Part shown: piece by piece, positions 17,347 to 25,592 of the stretch
Numbering within the stretch: position 1 is the first letter of the stretch
Layout of the letters: the number at the start of each line of letters is the position of its first letter
Source: Casp-actino8 sp001510455
GTDB taxonomy: Bacteria > Actinomycetota > Acidimicrobiia > Acidimicrobiales > Ilumatobacteraceae
NCBI GenBank assembly: GCA_027592035.1
Contig: JAQCIK010000001.1
Coordinates: forward strand, 1 to 64,000
Reading direction: 5' to 3'
Length of the DNA stretch: 64,000 nucleotides
Notes under the pieces: generated by a model
What the model saw: only the letters and a program-made list of their open reading frames with translations
What the model was told of the DNA's origin: nothing
Database searches by the model: none
Translations under genes and position numbers: made by a program

Positions 17347-17652
17347 ATGGCACGTATCGCTGTGTGGGCGAAGATCCCGGCCGCGCCTGGAAAGCGTGAC
17401 GAGTTGGCGAAGGCACTCGAGACGGCTCTCGAAACCGCCAAGGGCGAATCGGGCACGGTCTATTACATCCTCCATGCCGACGCGCAGGACGAGAACGCGC
17501 TCTACATGTACGAGATGTACGAGGATCAGGGGGCTCTCGACGCGCACATGGGTTCCGAGGCGTTCAAGGCGCTCGGCCCGGCAATTCGACCTTTTCTCGG
17601 TGGCGCACCGGAATTGAGCTTTCTGTCTCCGCTCGGCGGCAAGGGAGCCTGA
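17347..17652 (+). CDS. ABM-domain protein (putative quinol monooxygenase type)
   Basis: A 101-residue antibiotic-biosynthesis-monooxygenase-fold protein: ferredoxin-like, IAVWAKIPAAPGKRDEL at the start and ALYMYEMYEDQGALDAHMGS in the middle. Such proteins are small dimeric monooxygenases or heme/quinone-handling proteins; the substrate is unknown. The ATG is chosen because AGGGGAAG lies seven bases upstream and homology begins here. A leaderless start at GTG 17293 would add 18 residues of no obvious homology. trpC starts three bases after its stop, so the two are likely cotranscribed. Confidence 0.78.
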   Translation: MARIAVWAKIPAAPGKRDELAKALETALETAKGESGTVYYILHADAQDENALYMYEMYEDQGALDAHMGSEAFKALGPAIRPFLGGAPELSFLSPLGGKGA

Positions 17653-17655
17653 TCG

Positions 17656-18447
17656 ATGGCGCGCCGCACGTATCTCGACGGCATCCTCGCGGTGCATCGA
17701 GAGCGAGCGGCGGCCGATACGAGAGACATCGATGCGATGGTCGGTGCGTGCGAGGCCCTGGATCCTCCTCGAGGTTTTCGGGCTCGACTTGCGTCCGATT
17801 CCTCGAGTGGTCTGGCGGTGATCAGCGAGATCAAACGTCGATCGCCGTCCAAAGGTGATCTGAACGCGTCGCTCGACCCGTCCGAGATGGCTCGAATGTA
17901 TGCAACCGGCGGTGCATCGTGCCTGTCGGTTCTCACCGACGTCGAGCACTTCGGAGGTTCGCAAGAAGATCTCCGCCGTGCTCGCTCGGCGGTCGATTTG
18001 CCGGTGCTGCGCAAGGACTTCACCGTCAGTGTTCGCGACGTGCTGGACACCAGACTCATGGGTGCGGATTGTGTGCTTCTGATCGCTGCTGCTCTCGCGC
18101 CTGGTGAGCTCGTCGAATTCCACGGAGTCGCCGAGACGATCGGACTCGACGTTCTGGTCGAGATTCACGACGAAGAGGAGCTGTCGGTAGCGATCGAAGC
18201 TGGTGCGTCTCTGGTCGGGGTCAACCAGCGCGATCTCGTGACCTTCGAGGTCGACCATGAACGAGCGGTTCGGATGGCCGGATCGATTCCCCGCCACATG
18301 GTGAGTGTGGCTGAAAGTGGGGTGCGCGGGGTCGAAGACGCTCGGGCGCTTCGTGAGGCCGGATACGACGCGGTGTTGGTGGGGGAAAGTCTGGTGACAG
18401 CAGGGGACCCCAGCCGAGCGGTCGAGGCCCTTCGCTCGGTGCGCTGA
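17656..18447 (+). CDS. trpC: Indole-3-glycerol phosphate synthase
   Basis: A 263-residue TIM barrel making indole-3-glycerol phosphate from CdRP in tryptophan synthesis. Signature segments are EIKRRSPSKGDL (catalytic Lys), VLTDVEHFGGS, LPVLRKDFTV, and GVNQRDLVTFEVD near the C-terminus, followed by VAESGV and VLVGESLV. It lies three bases after the ABM gene and is followed by trpF, trpB and trpA. Confidence 0.95.
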   Translation: MARRTYLDGILAVHRERAAADTRDIDAMVGACEALDPPRGFRARLASDSSSGLAVISEIKRRSPSKGDLNASLDPSEMARMYATGGASCLSVLTDVEHFGGSQEDLRRARSAVDLPVLRKDFTVSVRDVLDTRLMGADCVLLIAAALAPGELVEFHGVAETIGLDVLVEIHDEEELSVAIEAGASLVGVNQRDLVTFEVDHERAVRMAGSIPRHMVSVAESGVRGVEDARALREAGYDAVLVGESLVTAGDPSRAVEALRSVR

Positions 18448-18505
18448 TCGAGGTTCGTGCCCTCGCCGAGTCTCGAATTCGCAGGTCGAACGAGGACGGT
18501 TTCGG

Positions 18506-18511
18506 TACCGT
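18506..18511 (+). promoter_or_regulatory. -10 hexamer TACCGT of trpF
   Basis: TACCGT lies six bases before a GTG at 18518. It favours that start over the in-frame GTG at 18512. Confidence 0.55.
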
Positions 18512-18517
18512 GTGCTC

Positions 18518-19171
18518 GTGTTCGTCAAGATCTGCGGAATCACCTCGGAGGAGGACGCGCTCTTGGCGGTGGCCATGGGAGCTGACGCCGTGGGATTCGT
18601 GTTCGCGCCGTCTCCGAGACAGGTTGCGGTGCAGACCGTCTATGACATTACGCGTCGCTTGCCGCCCGAGATTCTCACCGTCGGCGTCTTTCGCGACGAT
18701 CTACCTGATCGAGTCTTCGAAATTGCATCGCGTTCGGGTGTGAAAGCGGTTCAACTGCACGGTCGTGAGACGGCCCGACACGTGGCGCAGCTGAGCGAGA
18801 ACGTTCGTTGGATCATCAAAGCGGTGTCGGCGGGTTCGTCGGAGGCGGCTCGCGCGGATGAATACGGCACCGATCTGATCCTTGTCGATGCTCCCGAGCC
18901 CGGATCGGGAAAGGTTTTCGACTGGTCGCTCGTGGACGCGATCCCGGGCGGATTGAGACTGATCCTCGCCGGTGGTCTCAACCCGGACAACGTGGCATCG
19001 GCGATCGAAGCCGTTTCTCCCTGGGGGGTCGACGTCAGCTCGGGGGTCGAGAGTGCTCCCGGTCGCAAGGACCCGGTGAAGGTGCGTCAGTTCATCGCCC
19101 GGGCTCGAGCCGCGGCACCCGAGGAGTACTCGACTCTCGACGATCCTCCCTATGACTGGCTCGACGAGTAA
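18518..19171 (+). CDS. trpF: Phosphoribosylanthranilate isomerase
   Basis: A 217-residue (beta/alpha)8 enzyme catalysing the Amadori rearrangement before TrpC. The N-terminal VKICGIT carries the catalytic cysteine, followed by GADAVGFVFAPSPRQV, VQLHG, LVDAPEPGSGKVFDW, and the phosphate-binding AGGLNPDNV and GVDVSSGVES. The GTG at 18518 is chosen from the promoter spacing and because TrpF normally begins two residues before VKICG. It appears to have its own promoter, 58 bases after trpC. The C-terminal 20 residues are acidic and dispensable-looking. Confidence 0.93.
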   Translation: MFVKICGITSEEDALLAVAMGADAVGFVFAPSPRQVAVQTVYDITRRLPPEILTVGVFRDDLPDRVFEIASRSGVKAVQLHGRETARHVAQLSENVRWIIKAVSAGSSEAARADEYGTDLILVDAPEPGSGKVFDWSLVDAIPGGLRLILAGGLNPDNVASAIEAVSPWGVDVSSGVESAPGRKDPVKVRQFIARARAAAPEEYSTLDDPPYDWLDE

Positions 19172-19254
19172 CTGAGTTCACGTCTGATGGACCCAATCGA
19201 CTGAGGTCAGGGCCCTCGAAGGTGCGATCATGGTCCTGACAACGAAGGAGAGCC

Positions 19255-20430
19255 ATGGGACCCTCGACGAAATCGATCATGGGAGAACCCACCGAAGCCG
19301 GCCGTTTCGGTGAGTTCGGAGGCCGCTTCGTGCCGGAGACCTTGGTTCCGGCCTGTGAGGAGCTCGAGGCTTCCTTCCGCGACGCCTGGGCCGATCCGAT
19401 CTTTCGCGGTGATCTGGACGCCGTCCTGCGCGAGTACGCAGGCCGTCCGTCGATATTGACCGAGTGTCATCAACTGGGAGGGCAACTCGGTATCCGGTTG
19501 GTGCTCAAGCGTGAGGATCTCAACCACACGGGCTCCCACAAGATCAACAACGTTCTCGGACAAGCACTCTTGGCCAAGCGAATGGGCAAGAAGAGACTGG
19601 TGGCCGAAACCGGCGCCGGTCAGCACGGAGTCGCGTCCGCCACCGCCGCGGCCCTTCTCGGTCTCGAGTGCAAGGTCTACATGGGTGCCGTCGACGTCGA
19701 GCGCCAGGCTCTCAACGTGTTCCGCATGAAGCTCCTCGGCGCCGAGGTCGAGGCCGTCCACAGCGGCAGTCGCACTCTGAAGGACGCAGTCAACGAAGCC
19801 ATGCGCGACTGGGTGGCGACCGTCGAGACGACTCATTACTGCTTGGGCTCGGTCATGGGTCCCCATCCGTATCCGTGGATGGTCCGTGAGTTCCATCGGG
19901 TCATTGGTAACGAAGCTCGGGAGCAATGTCGTGAGATCTACGGCTCCGATCCCGATGTGGTGGTCGCGTGCGTCGGCGGAGGATCGAACGCCATCGGCAT
20001 CTTCTCGGGCTTCGTCGACACCGAAGCTCGTCTCGTCGGGGTGGAACCGGCGGGAGGTGCGGCCGTCGGACGCGGGCACCCCGGAGTGGTGCACGGTATG
20101 CGGAGTTACTTGATGCAGGACGAGTACGGACAGGTACAGGAAGCTCACTCGATTTCGGCCGGACTCGACTATCCCGGTGTCGGACCAGAGCACTCCTATC
20201 TGGCGTCGATCGGTCGGGCCGAGTACCCGACGGTGACCGATTCCGAAGTGATCGACGCCTTCCAATTGCTCGCCCGCACCGAAGGCATCATCCCGGCCCT
20301 CGAATGTGCACATGCTCTGGCCTGGATCGCTCGCGAGGCTCCGCACATGCAAGGTCAGACCGTGCTCATGAATCTGTCCGGACGGGGCGACAAAGACGTC
20401 GGGCAGATGATGGAAGTTCTCGGATCGTGA
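19255..20430 (+). CDS. trpB: Tryptophan synthase beta chain
   Basis: A 391-residue PLP enzyme condensing indole and serine. It has the canonical FGEFGGRFVPETL start, the PLP lysine in HTGSHKINN, ETGAGQHGVA, the glycine-rich phosphate loop CVGGGSNAIG, and SAGLDYPGVGPEH. The ATG follows AAGGAG by five bases. It lies 83 bases after trpF, where an imperfect 9-bp hairpin (19206-19214 with 19232-19240) precedes the ribosome-binding site. The stop overlaps the trpA start. Confidence 0.96.
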   Translation: MGPSTKSIMGEPTEAGRFGEFGGRFVPETLVPACEELEASFRDAWADPIFRGDLDAVLREYAGRPSILTECHQLGGQLGIRLVLKREDLNHTGSHKINNVLGQALLAKRMGKKRLVAETGAGQHGVASATAAALLGLECKVYMGAVDVERQALNVFRMKLLGAEVEAVHSGSRTLKDAVNEAMRDWVATVETTHYCLGSVMGPHPYPWMVREFHRVIGNEAREQCREIYGSDPDVVVACVGGGSNAIGIFSGFVDTEARLVGVEPAGGAAVGRGHPGVVHGMRSYLMQDEYGQVQEAHSISAGLDYPGVGPEHSYLASIGRAEYPTVTDSEVIDAFQLLARTEGIIPALECAHALAWIAREAPHMQGQTVLMNLSGRGDKDVGQMMEVLGS

Positions 20431-21221
20431 CCTATCTCGATCTCGAGGAACGTCTTCGTGCCCGACGGGATTCGGGTCGAAAGCTTCTCGTTCCCTACGT
20501 GACCGGAGGCCTCGACGGATGGATCGACGCCGTTCGAGCAGCCGCGGCGTCTGGAGCCGATGCGATCGAGATCGGCATCCCCTTCTCCGACCCGGTGATG
20601 GATGGTCCGGTGATTCAACAGGCGAGCCAACGAGCCCTCGAAGCCGGCGCGACGCCGGTATCGATCCTTCACGAACTGCGAGACGTCGACGTGGAAGTTC
20701 CACTCGTCGTCATGTGTTACTACAACTCCGTTCACCACGCCGGACACGCTCGCTTCGCGGCCCAACTGCGTGACGCCGGTGTCTCGGGTGCCATCGTCCC
20801 CGATCTCCCGCTCGAGGAATCCGGACCGTGGTGCGAGGCCGCCGATGACGTCTCGATCGCAACGGTGATGTTGGCGGCACCCACTGCCCCCGACGAACGC
20901 CTGCCTCGGGTGTGTGATCGCGCACGCGGCTTCGTCTACTCGGTCGGTCTCCTCGGGGTGACGGGGGAGCGCGATTCCCTGGCGAGCACGGCGACCGAGT
21001 TGGCCGGCCGTCTGAAAGCAGTTACCGATCGTCCCGTGGTCGTCGGGGTCGGAGTCTCGAATGCCGCCCAAGCCGTGCAGGCCTGTCGGGTCGCCGACGG
21101 AGTCGTTCAGGGAGCTTCGGTGGTTCGCCGACTCATGGACAACGGTCCCGATGGGGTGGCCGACTACGTGGCCGAGGTGCGACAGGCTCTCGATGCCGAA
21201 TTCGTGACAACTGTTTCCTGA
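20427..21221 (+). CDS. trpA: Tryptophan synthase alpha chain
   Basis: A 264-residue TIM barrel cleaving indole-3-glycerol phosphate to indole, which it channels to TrpB. The catalytic Glu lies in EIGIPFSDPVMDGP and the catalytic Asp in VPDLPLEES. The phosphate-binding GVGVSNAAQA is near residue 210. The start is the GTG overlapping the trpB stop by four bases (GTGA), typical translational coupling of the alpha2beta2 partners. The frame is open upstream through trpB, but that part is not coding in this frame. Confidence 0.95.
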   Translation: MTYLDLEERLRARRDSGRKLLVPYVTGGLDGWIDAVRAAAASGADAIEIGIPFSDPVMDGPVIQQASQRALEAGATPVSILHELRDVDVEVPLVVMCYYNSVHHAGHARFAAQLRDAGVSGAIVPDLPLEESGPWCEAADDVSIATVMLAAPTAPDERLPRVCDRARGFVYSVGLLGVTGERDSLASTATELAGRLKAVTDRPVVVGVGVSNAAQAVQACRVADGVVQGASVVRRLMDNGPDGVADYVAEVRQALDAEFVTTVS

Positions 21222-21247
21222 CACGAATGGTCGGTTGTCCTCGAACC

Positions 21248-21281
21248 GGGGGAGGGTGAAGAGCCCGTTCGGGCATCCCCC
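21248..21281 (+). terminator. Hairpin after the trp genes, upstream of the fasciclin gene
   Basis: GGGGGA (21248-21253) pairs with TCCCCC (21276-21281), enclosing a second stem GCCC-GTTC-GGGC (21263-21274). It lies in the 78-base gap after trpA and ends 18 bases before the next ATG. There is no T-run, so it may be a terminator or a leader structure. Confidence 0.4.
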
Positions 21282-21299
21282 ATTGGAAGGAAGACCCCC

Positions 21300-21827
21300 A
21301 TGAAGAAAGTATCGATCAGCATCGTGGCTGGCTTGCTGGCCGTTCTGGCCGCCTGCGGAGACGATGAATCCACGTCCACGACCACTGCGGCCAGTGTCGA
21401 AGTCGGAGACATCGTCGCCGTCGCCAGTGAAGCCGGGTCGTTCTCGACCCTCGTGGCCGCCGTCCAGGCAGCTGACCTCGTCAGCACCTTGCAGGGAGAC
21501 GGGCCGTTCACCGTTTTCGCTCCCACCGACGACGCATTCGCTGCGCTGCCCGACGGAGTTCTGGACGCGCTGTTGTTGCCCGAGAACAAGGACGTTCTGG
21601 TGAAGATCCTCACGTATCACGTGGTAGCCGGCAAGGTGATGGCGGCTGACGTTGCGGCCGGTGACGTGGCCACAGTCGAGGGCCAGACCGTGTCACTCGG
21701 GACCGACGGTGGTGTCACCGTCAACGGCGCCACGGTGATTGCCGCCGATGTCGAGGCGTCCAACGGTGTGATCCACGTGATCGACGCCGTGATCCTGCCC
21801 CCGGACGTCGATCCGTCGGCTCTCTGA
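21300..21827 (+). CDS. Fasciclin-domain lipoprotein
   Basis: A 175-residue exported protein. The signal peptide ends in the lipobox LAAC (Cys19), then a Ser/Thr-rich linker leads into one FAS1 domain. The two conserved FAS1 boxes are visible: GPFTVFAPTDDAFAALP (H1) and NGVIHVIDAVILPP (H2), with the intervening LTYHVV. Such lipoproteins act in surface adhesion or as extracellular matrix components. GGAAGGAAG lies close upstream of the ATG. It is related to MPT70/MPB83-type and other actinobacterial FAS1 proteins only at family level. Confidence 0.88.
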   Translation: MKKVSISIVAGLLAVLAACGDDESTSTTTAASVEVGDIVAVASEAGSFSTLVAAVQAADLVSTLQGDGPFTVFAPTDDAFAALPDGVLDALLLPENKDVLVKILTYHVVAGKVMAADVAAGDVATVEGQTVSLGTDGGVTVNGATVIAADVEASNGVIHVIDAVILPPDVDPSAL

Positions 21828-21866
21828 CGACAACGTCGGTGCCGGGACTCTGCGACACTGTCGGAC

Positions 21867-22175
21867 GTGTCCGACTGCGAGTTGTGTCAAGCGTCCCGGT
21901 TCACCGAATGGTTCCACGAGGACGACGAGTGTTGGATCGCCGAGTGCGAATCGTGTCTCGTGCCGATGGTCGTGTGGAAGACGCACGACCATCGGCCTGA
22001 CGGGGCCACCAGGCAACGTCTACACGACCGTTTGATCGACGTGGTCCATCAGCACTTCGTCGACGAGATCTACGTCGACGACAACATGCGTGCGATCCCC
22101 GACCACTACCACGCTCATGCGAGGGGGAAGGGGAAGTGGGGCCGACAGCCTCTCGAGCGCCGTCCCGTCGATTGA
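21867..22175 (+). CDS. Small cysteine/histidine-rich protein, possibly HIT-like
   Basis: A 102-residue protein with CELC near the N-terminus, a second pair CESC at about residues 28-31, and a C-terminal HYHAHAR. The last resembles the H-x-H-x-H triad of HIT hydrolases, and N-terminal CxxC zinc sites are also known in that family. The rest does not look like a full HIT fold, so this may be a minimal or degenerate member, or an unrelated metal-binding protein. The GTG start has a weak GACACT seven bases upstream. I cannot assign a function. Confidence 0.6.
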   Translation: MSDCELCQASRFTEWFHEDDECWIAECESCLVPMVVWKTHDHRPDGATRQRLHDRLIDVVHQHFVDEIYVDDNMRAIPDHYHAHARGKGKWGRQPLERRPVD

Positions 22176-22227
22176 CAGGTGCCGTCCTCAGCAAGGGCGG
22201 CGGATCGGGCGTCCGAACATGTTGCCT

Positions 22228-22363
22228 CTTTCGGTCGTGTCCACGAGGGACGGGCTCACGACCTCTACGAAAGCCCACTCTCCGCGTCGTTCAAATGGGC
22301 CATCCGCACCAGATTTCGAGGAAATGCCACGGAGAGTGTTCGAGACCTCGCATCACGTCGAAC
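22228..22363. other. Structured non-coding interval with several nested inverted repeats
   Basis: The 200-odd bases before the peroxiredoxin gene carry no convincing gene but are rich in perfect stems. GGTCGTG 22233-22239 pairs with 22257-22263, extended by CTTTC/GAAAG (22228-22232 with 22269-22273). CACTCTCCG 22276-22284 pairs with 22330-22338 and encloses ATTTC-GAG-GAAAT (22313-22325). GTTCGA 22338-22343 pairs with 22358-22363. It could be a small RNA or a regulatory leader on either strand. It is not a tRNA and does not match SRP RNA or tmRNA. Confidence 0.4.
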
Positions 22364-22386
22364 TGTTGGTTCGTCGGGGCGGCAAC

Positions 22387-22392
22387 TACGGT
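22387..22392 (+). promoter_or_regulatory. -10 hexamer TACGGT of the peroxiredoxin-fabZ transcript
   Basis: TACGGT, seven bases, then ATG at 22400. It supports that start over the longer open frame. Confidence 0.5.
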
Positions 22393-22399
22393 GGCTCGC

Positions 22400-22864
22400 A
22401 TGGCGACTGTAGGACCCCTGTCGGTGGGACGGAAGGCCCCGGCTTTCACATTGAGCGATCAGGACGGTCAGCAAGTTCGTCTCTCGTCGTTCGTGGGTCG
22501 ACGCGTCCTCGTGTACTTCTATCCGAAGGCCGACACCCCGGGATGCACGCAGCAGTCGTGTCTTTTGCGTGACATCGTCGGTCGGATCGGTGACACGGCG
22601 ATCATCGGGATCAGCCCCGATGCTCCGGCGAAGCAGAAGAAGTTCGCTGACAAGTACGACCTGCCTTTTCCGCTTCTCGCCGACGTCGAGCACGTGGTGG
22701 CCGAGAAGTACGGGGTCTGGAAGGAGAAGTCGATGTACGGGCGCACCTACATGGGTATCGAGCGTTCGGCCTTTCTCGTGGGCTCCAACGGAAAGATCGA
22801 ACAGGCGTGGTACAAGATCTCACCCAAGGACACGCCGGCCAATCTCTTGAAGGCACTGATCTGA
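22400..22864 (+). CDS. bcp: Peroxiredoxin, Bcp/PrxQ type
   Basis: A 154-residue thiol peroxidase of the BCP/PrxQ group. The peroxidatic cysteine lies in FYPKADTPGCTQQSC, where a second cysteine five residues later makes an atypical two-Cys site. The C-terminal half has the Prx fold (GVWKEKSMYGRTYMGIERSAFLV). It reduces hydroperoxides with thioredoxin. The stop overlaps the fabZ start (TGATG), so the two are coupled; lipid peroxide protection alongside fatty-acid synthesis is a plausible but unproven link. Confidence 0.92.
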   Translation: MATVGPLSVGRKAPAFTLSDQDGQQVRLSSFVGRRVLVYFYPKADTPGCTQQSCLLRDIVGRIGDTAIIGISPDAPAKQKKFADKYDLPFPLLADVEHVVAEKYGVWKEKSMYGRTYMGIERSAFLVGSNGKIEQAWYKISPKDTPANLLKALI

Positions 22865-23292
22865 TGTCGTCCCTTCCGGCTCCGATCGACGTCCTTCCGC
22901 ACCGGCCACCGTTTCTTTTCGTCGATCGGTTGATCGAACTCGAGCCTGGCCGTTCGGCGACGGGAGAGTGGTCACTGTCGGGAGACGAGTGGTTCTTCCC
23001 CGGGCATTTTCCCGGCCGTCCGACATTGCCCGGGGTCTTGATGTGTGAGGCCATCGCCCAGCTCGGCGCCATAGCGGTGCTCACGGTGCCCGAGCAGACA
23101 TCACGGCTTCCGTTGTTCGGAGGTCTCGATTCGGCTCGTTTCCGTCGACAGGTCGGACCGGGTGACGTGCTGCGCCTCGAAGTCGAACTCGGCCGCATGT
23201 CGGCCCGAGCCGGAAAGGGCTCCGGACGAGCCATACTCGGACATCAGGTCGCGTGTGAATGTGATCTGATGTTCGTGCTCGTTGATCCCTGA
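22864..23292 (+). CDS. fabZ: 3-hydroxyacyl-ACP dehydratase FabZ
   Basis: A 142-residue hot-dog dehydratase of type II fatty-acid synthesis. The catalytic His is in FPGHFPGRPTLPGVLM and the catalytic Glu in MCEAIAQLGA, preceded by the standard LPHRPPFLFVDR. The ATG overlaps the bcp stop by one base. It converges on fabF at 23335, so the cluster's dehydratase is transcribed opposite to the rest of the fab genes. Confidence 0.92.
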   Translation: MSSLPAPIDVLPHRPPFLFVDRLIELEPGRSATGEWSLSGDEWFFPGHFPGRPTLPGVLMCEAIAQLGAIAVLTVPEQTSRLPLFGGLDSARFRRQVGPGDVLRLEVELGRMSARAGKGSGRAILGHQVACECDLMFVLVDP

Positions 23293-23334
23293 TCCGCCAA
23301 CCGACGCGGAGCCGGCTCGCCACGATCTCGACGG

Positions 23335-24513
23335 TCAGGATCCAGGAGCAAGGATCAGCGAACCGTTGTGGCCGCCGAATCCGAAGTTGTTCGAGATGGT
23401 CGGCCCTGGCGTCCAGGGACGTGGTGATCCGGTCACGAGGTCGATCGTCATGTCGTCGTCGAGCTGAGTGGTGTTGGCGGTCGGTGGGATGAGCGCGTGC
23501 TGGAACGCGAGAACCACCGATGCGGCCTCGAGAGCACCAGCGGCGCCAAGGGCATGGCCAGTGACGCCCTTGATACTCGTGACAGGAACTCCTTTGGGTC
23601 CGAACACCTCGGTCACTGCCGCCGCCTCAGCGGCATCGTTGAGCGGAGTCGAGGTGCCGTGGGCATTGACGTGTGTGATGTCGGAAGCCGAGAGCCCGGC
23701 GTCATCGAGTGCGAGGCGCATGCATGCAATGGCGCCACGACCACCCGGCGACGGGGCAGTGATGTGGTGCGCGTCGGCGTTGCTCGCCGATCCGAGGATT
23801 TCACCGAGAATGTTCGCACCACGGGTGACCGCGTGATTCCACTCTTCGAGAACGAAGATTGCCGCGCCTTCTCCCATGACGAAGCCGTCGCGCTCGGTGT
23901 CGAAGGGGCGGCTGGTTCCGGTGGACGACAGGGCGGTCATGTTGCCGAACCCCGCCAAAGAGACAGCTGTTGCAGCAGCTTCGCTTCCACCGCTGATCAT
24001 CGCATCACAGCGACCGTAGGTGATCAGACGAGCCGCGTAGCCGAGGGCATGAGTCGATGCGGCGCAGGCCGTGCAGATCGTCTCATTGGGCCCTTGGAGT
24101 CCGTAGCGCATGGAGATGGCGGCACCAGTGGCATTGGCCATCATCATCGGGACGAGAAAGGGGGAGACACGTCGCTCACCCTTCGAGAGACGAACTTCGA
24201 CCTGTTCCTCGAGCGTTGTCAGGCCCCCGATGCCGGTGCCGACGACGACACCGAATCGTGCCGGGTCGACGCCGACGTCACCGGATTGCGCAAGGGCCTC
24301 GGCGGCGGCGGCCAACCCGAATTGTTCGACCCGGTCGGCCCGGCGCGCTTCTTTTGGGGAGTCGAAGTAAGGAGACGGGTCCCAGTCGTCGATGCGAACC
24401 GAGCGACCGCCCGTGGCTCCCGGGCCCAGCAATCCGCTCCAGAAGTTGTCGCGTCCGGTGCCACACGTCGCAACGACTCCGAGGCCGGTGATCGCGACGC
24501 GACGGGCTGCCAT
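23335..24513 (-). CDS. fabF: 3-oxoacyl-ACP synthase II
   Basis: A 392-residue condensing enzyme (thiolase fold) that elongates acyl-ACP with malonyl-ACP. The Cys-His-His triad is in CTACAASTHALGYA, HVNAHGTSTPLND and KGVTGHALGAAG. GFGGHNGSLI near the C-terminus is also canonical. The start ATG overlaps the acpP stop by one base (TGATG). It is the last gene of the minus-strand fab operon. Confidence 0.95.
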   Translation of the reverse strand: MAARRVAITGLGVVATCGTGRDNFWSGLLGPGATGGRSVRIDDWDPSPYFDSPKEARRADRVEQFGLAAAAEALAQSGDVGVDPARFGVVVGTGIGGLTTLEEQVEVRLSKGERRVSPFLVPMMMANATGAAISMRYGLQGPNETICTACAASTHALGYAARLITYGRCDAMISGGSEAAATAVSLAGFGNMTALSSTGTSRPFDTERDGFVMGEGAAIFVLEEWNHAVTRGANILGEILGSASNADAHHITAPSPGGRGAIACMRLALDDAGLSASDITHVNAHGTSTPLNDAAEAAAVTEVFGPKGVPVTSIKGVTGHALGAAGALEAASVVLAFQHALIPPTANTTQLDDDMTIDLVTGSPRPWTPGPTISNNFGFGGHNGSLILAPGS

Positions 24514-24749
24514 CAGAGCTTGCCGACGATGAGATCGTAGGCCTGACCGACGGTCTTCACTCCTTCGATCTCCTCTTCGGGAACTTCGATGCCGAATTCT
24601 TCCTCGAGGGCCATGACCAGTTCGACCAGGTCGAGGCTGTCGGCTTCGAGATCGTCACCGAAACTGGCCTCGGGTACCACCTTGTCAGCGTCGACACTCA
24701 GCACGTCGACGGCGCACTTGCGAAAACGTGCGAAGAGTTCCTGATCCAT
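24513..24749 (-). CDS. acpP: Acyl carrier protein
   Basis: A 78-residue acidic four-helix protein. The serine that takes 4'-phosphopantetheine lies in EADSLDLVELVMALEEEF. The ATG at 24749 has a strong GGAGGA four bases upstream; the 21 extra upstream codons are not needed. A gap of about 135 bases separates it from fabG. I see no hairpin or motif in that gap beyond the ribosome-binding site. Confidence 0.95.
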   Translation of the reverse strand: MDQELFARFRKCAVDVLSVDADKVVPEASFGDDLEADSLDLVELVMALEEEFGIEVPEEEIEGVKTVGQAYDLIVGKL

Positions 24750-24884
24750 TGTTCCTCCAGTTTCGAGAGCTATGCCTCGCACCCCGTCGAGCGAAGCATC
24801 CGTCCCGCCCACTGTAAACGCTTCGGCCGAGCCAGATCCGAATACCCGGCCCTTGTCCTGCGGCTCCTCGACGACGGGTGCCGG

Positions 24885-25592
24885 TCAGTGACCCATGCCG
24901 AGGCCACCGTCGACGGGGATGACTGCGCCGGTGATGTAGGCCGCATCGTCGGAAGCCAGGAAGGCGACGACGCCAGCGATCTCTTCAGGAGATGCGATCC
25001 GACCCAAAGGGACCGATGCCGTGAGGGCCGAAAGTCGCTCTTCGCCGAGAACTGCGGTCATGTCGGTCGCGACGGGGCCGGGTGCGACGACGTTGACGGT
25101 GATCGAACGGGATCCGAGTTCCCGAGCGAGGCTTCGTGCCAGTCCGACCAAGCCTGCCTTCGACGCTGCGTAGTTGGACTGACCGGCCGAACCAAGAAGA
25201 CCCACCACACTCGACAGGAGAACGATTCGACCCCGCCGAGCCCGGAGCATGGTCTGAGCGGCGCGCTTGCACACCCGATAGGCCCCCGTCAGATTGGCGT
25301 CGATCACCGACGCGAAATCCGACTCCGACATGCGAAGCAACAACGTGTCCTTGGTGACTCCCGCGTTGGCCACGAGGATTTCCACCGGACCGAACTCGGA
25401 TTCGACCGCCGAGAACGCGGCGTCGACATCGGCCGACGACGTGATGTCGCACTTGACGGCGAAGAATTCGCCGGGTGGCGGCGTCGAGTTGTACGTGATG
25501 GCCACGCGATCTCCGAGCGCGGCGAAACGACGTGCCGTGGCCAGCCCGATTCCCCGTGAACCGCCAGTGACGAGGACGACCCGACCGGTCAT
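24885..25592 (-). CDS. fabG: 3-oxoacyl-ACP reductase FabG
   Basis: A 235-residue short-chain dehydrogenase reducing 3-oxoacyl-ACP with NADPH. The cofactor loop is VTGGSRGIG, the NAG motif is VANAGVTKD, and the catalytic Ser/Tyr/Lys lie in LLSSVVGLLG and YAASKAG. The start ATG overlaps the fabH stop by four bases (ATGA). A frame upstream to 25793 is open but belongs to fabH in another frame. Confidence 0.94.
   Translation of the reverse strand: MTGRVVLVTGGSRGIGLATARRFAALGDRVAITYNSTPPPGEFFAVKCDITSSADVDAAFSAVESEFGPVEILVANAGVTKDTLLLRMSESDFASVIDANLTGAYRVCKRAAQTMLRARRGRIVLLSSVVGLLGSAGQSNYAASKAGLVGLARSLARELGSRSITVNVVAPGPVATDMTAVLGEERLSALTASVPLGRIASPEEIAGVVAFLASDDAAYITGAVIPVDGGLGMGH

Noticed and set aside
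17158..18576. 472-codon antisense frame opposite the ABM gene and trpC
   Set aside because: Both real genes have canonical motifs; the antisense translation has none.
19228..21620. Two long antisense frames opposite trpB, trpA and the fasciclin gene
   Set aside because: Same codon-bias shadow effect; no conserved segments.
22176..22386. A tRNA or SRP RNA hidden in the structured interval
   Set aside because: GTTCAAAT and TTCGAGA resemble T-loops, but the flanks do not pair as T-stems, and the conserved SRP/tmRNA cores are absent.
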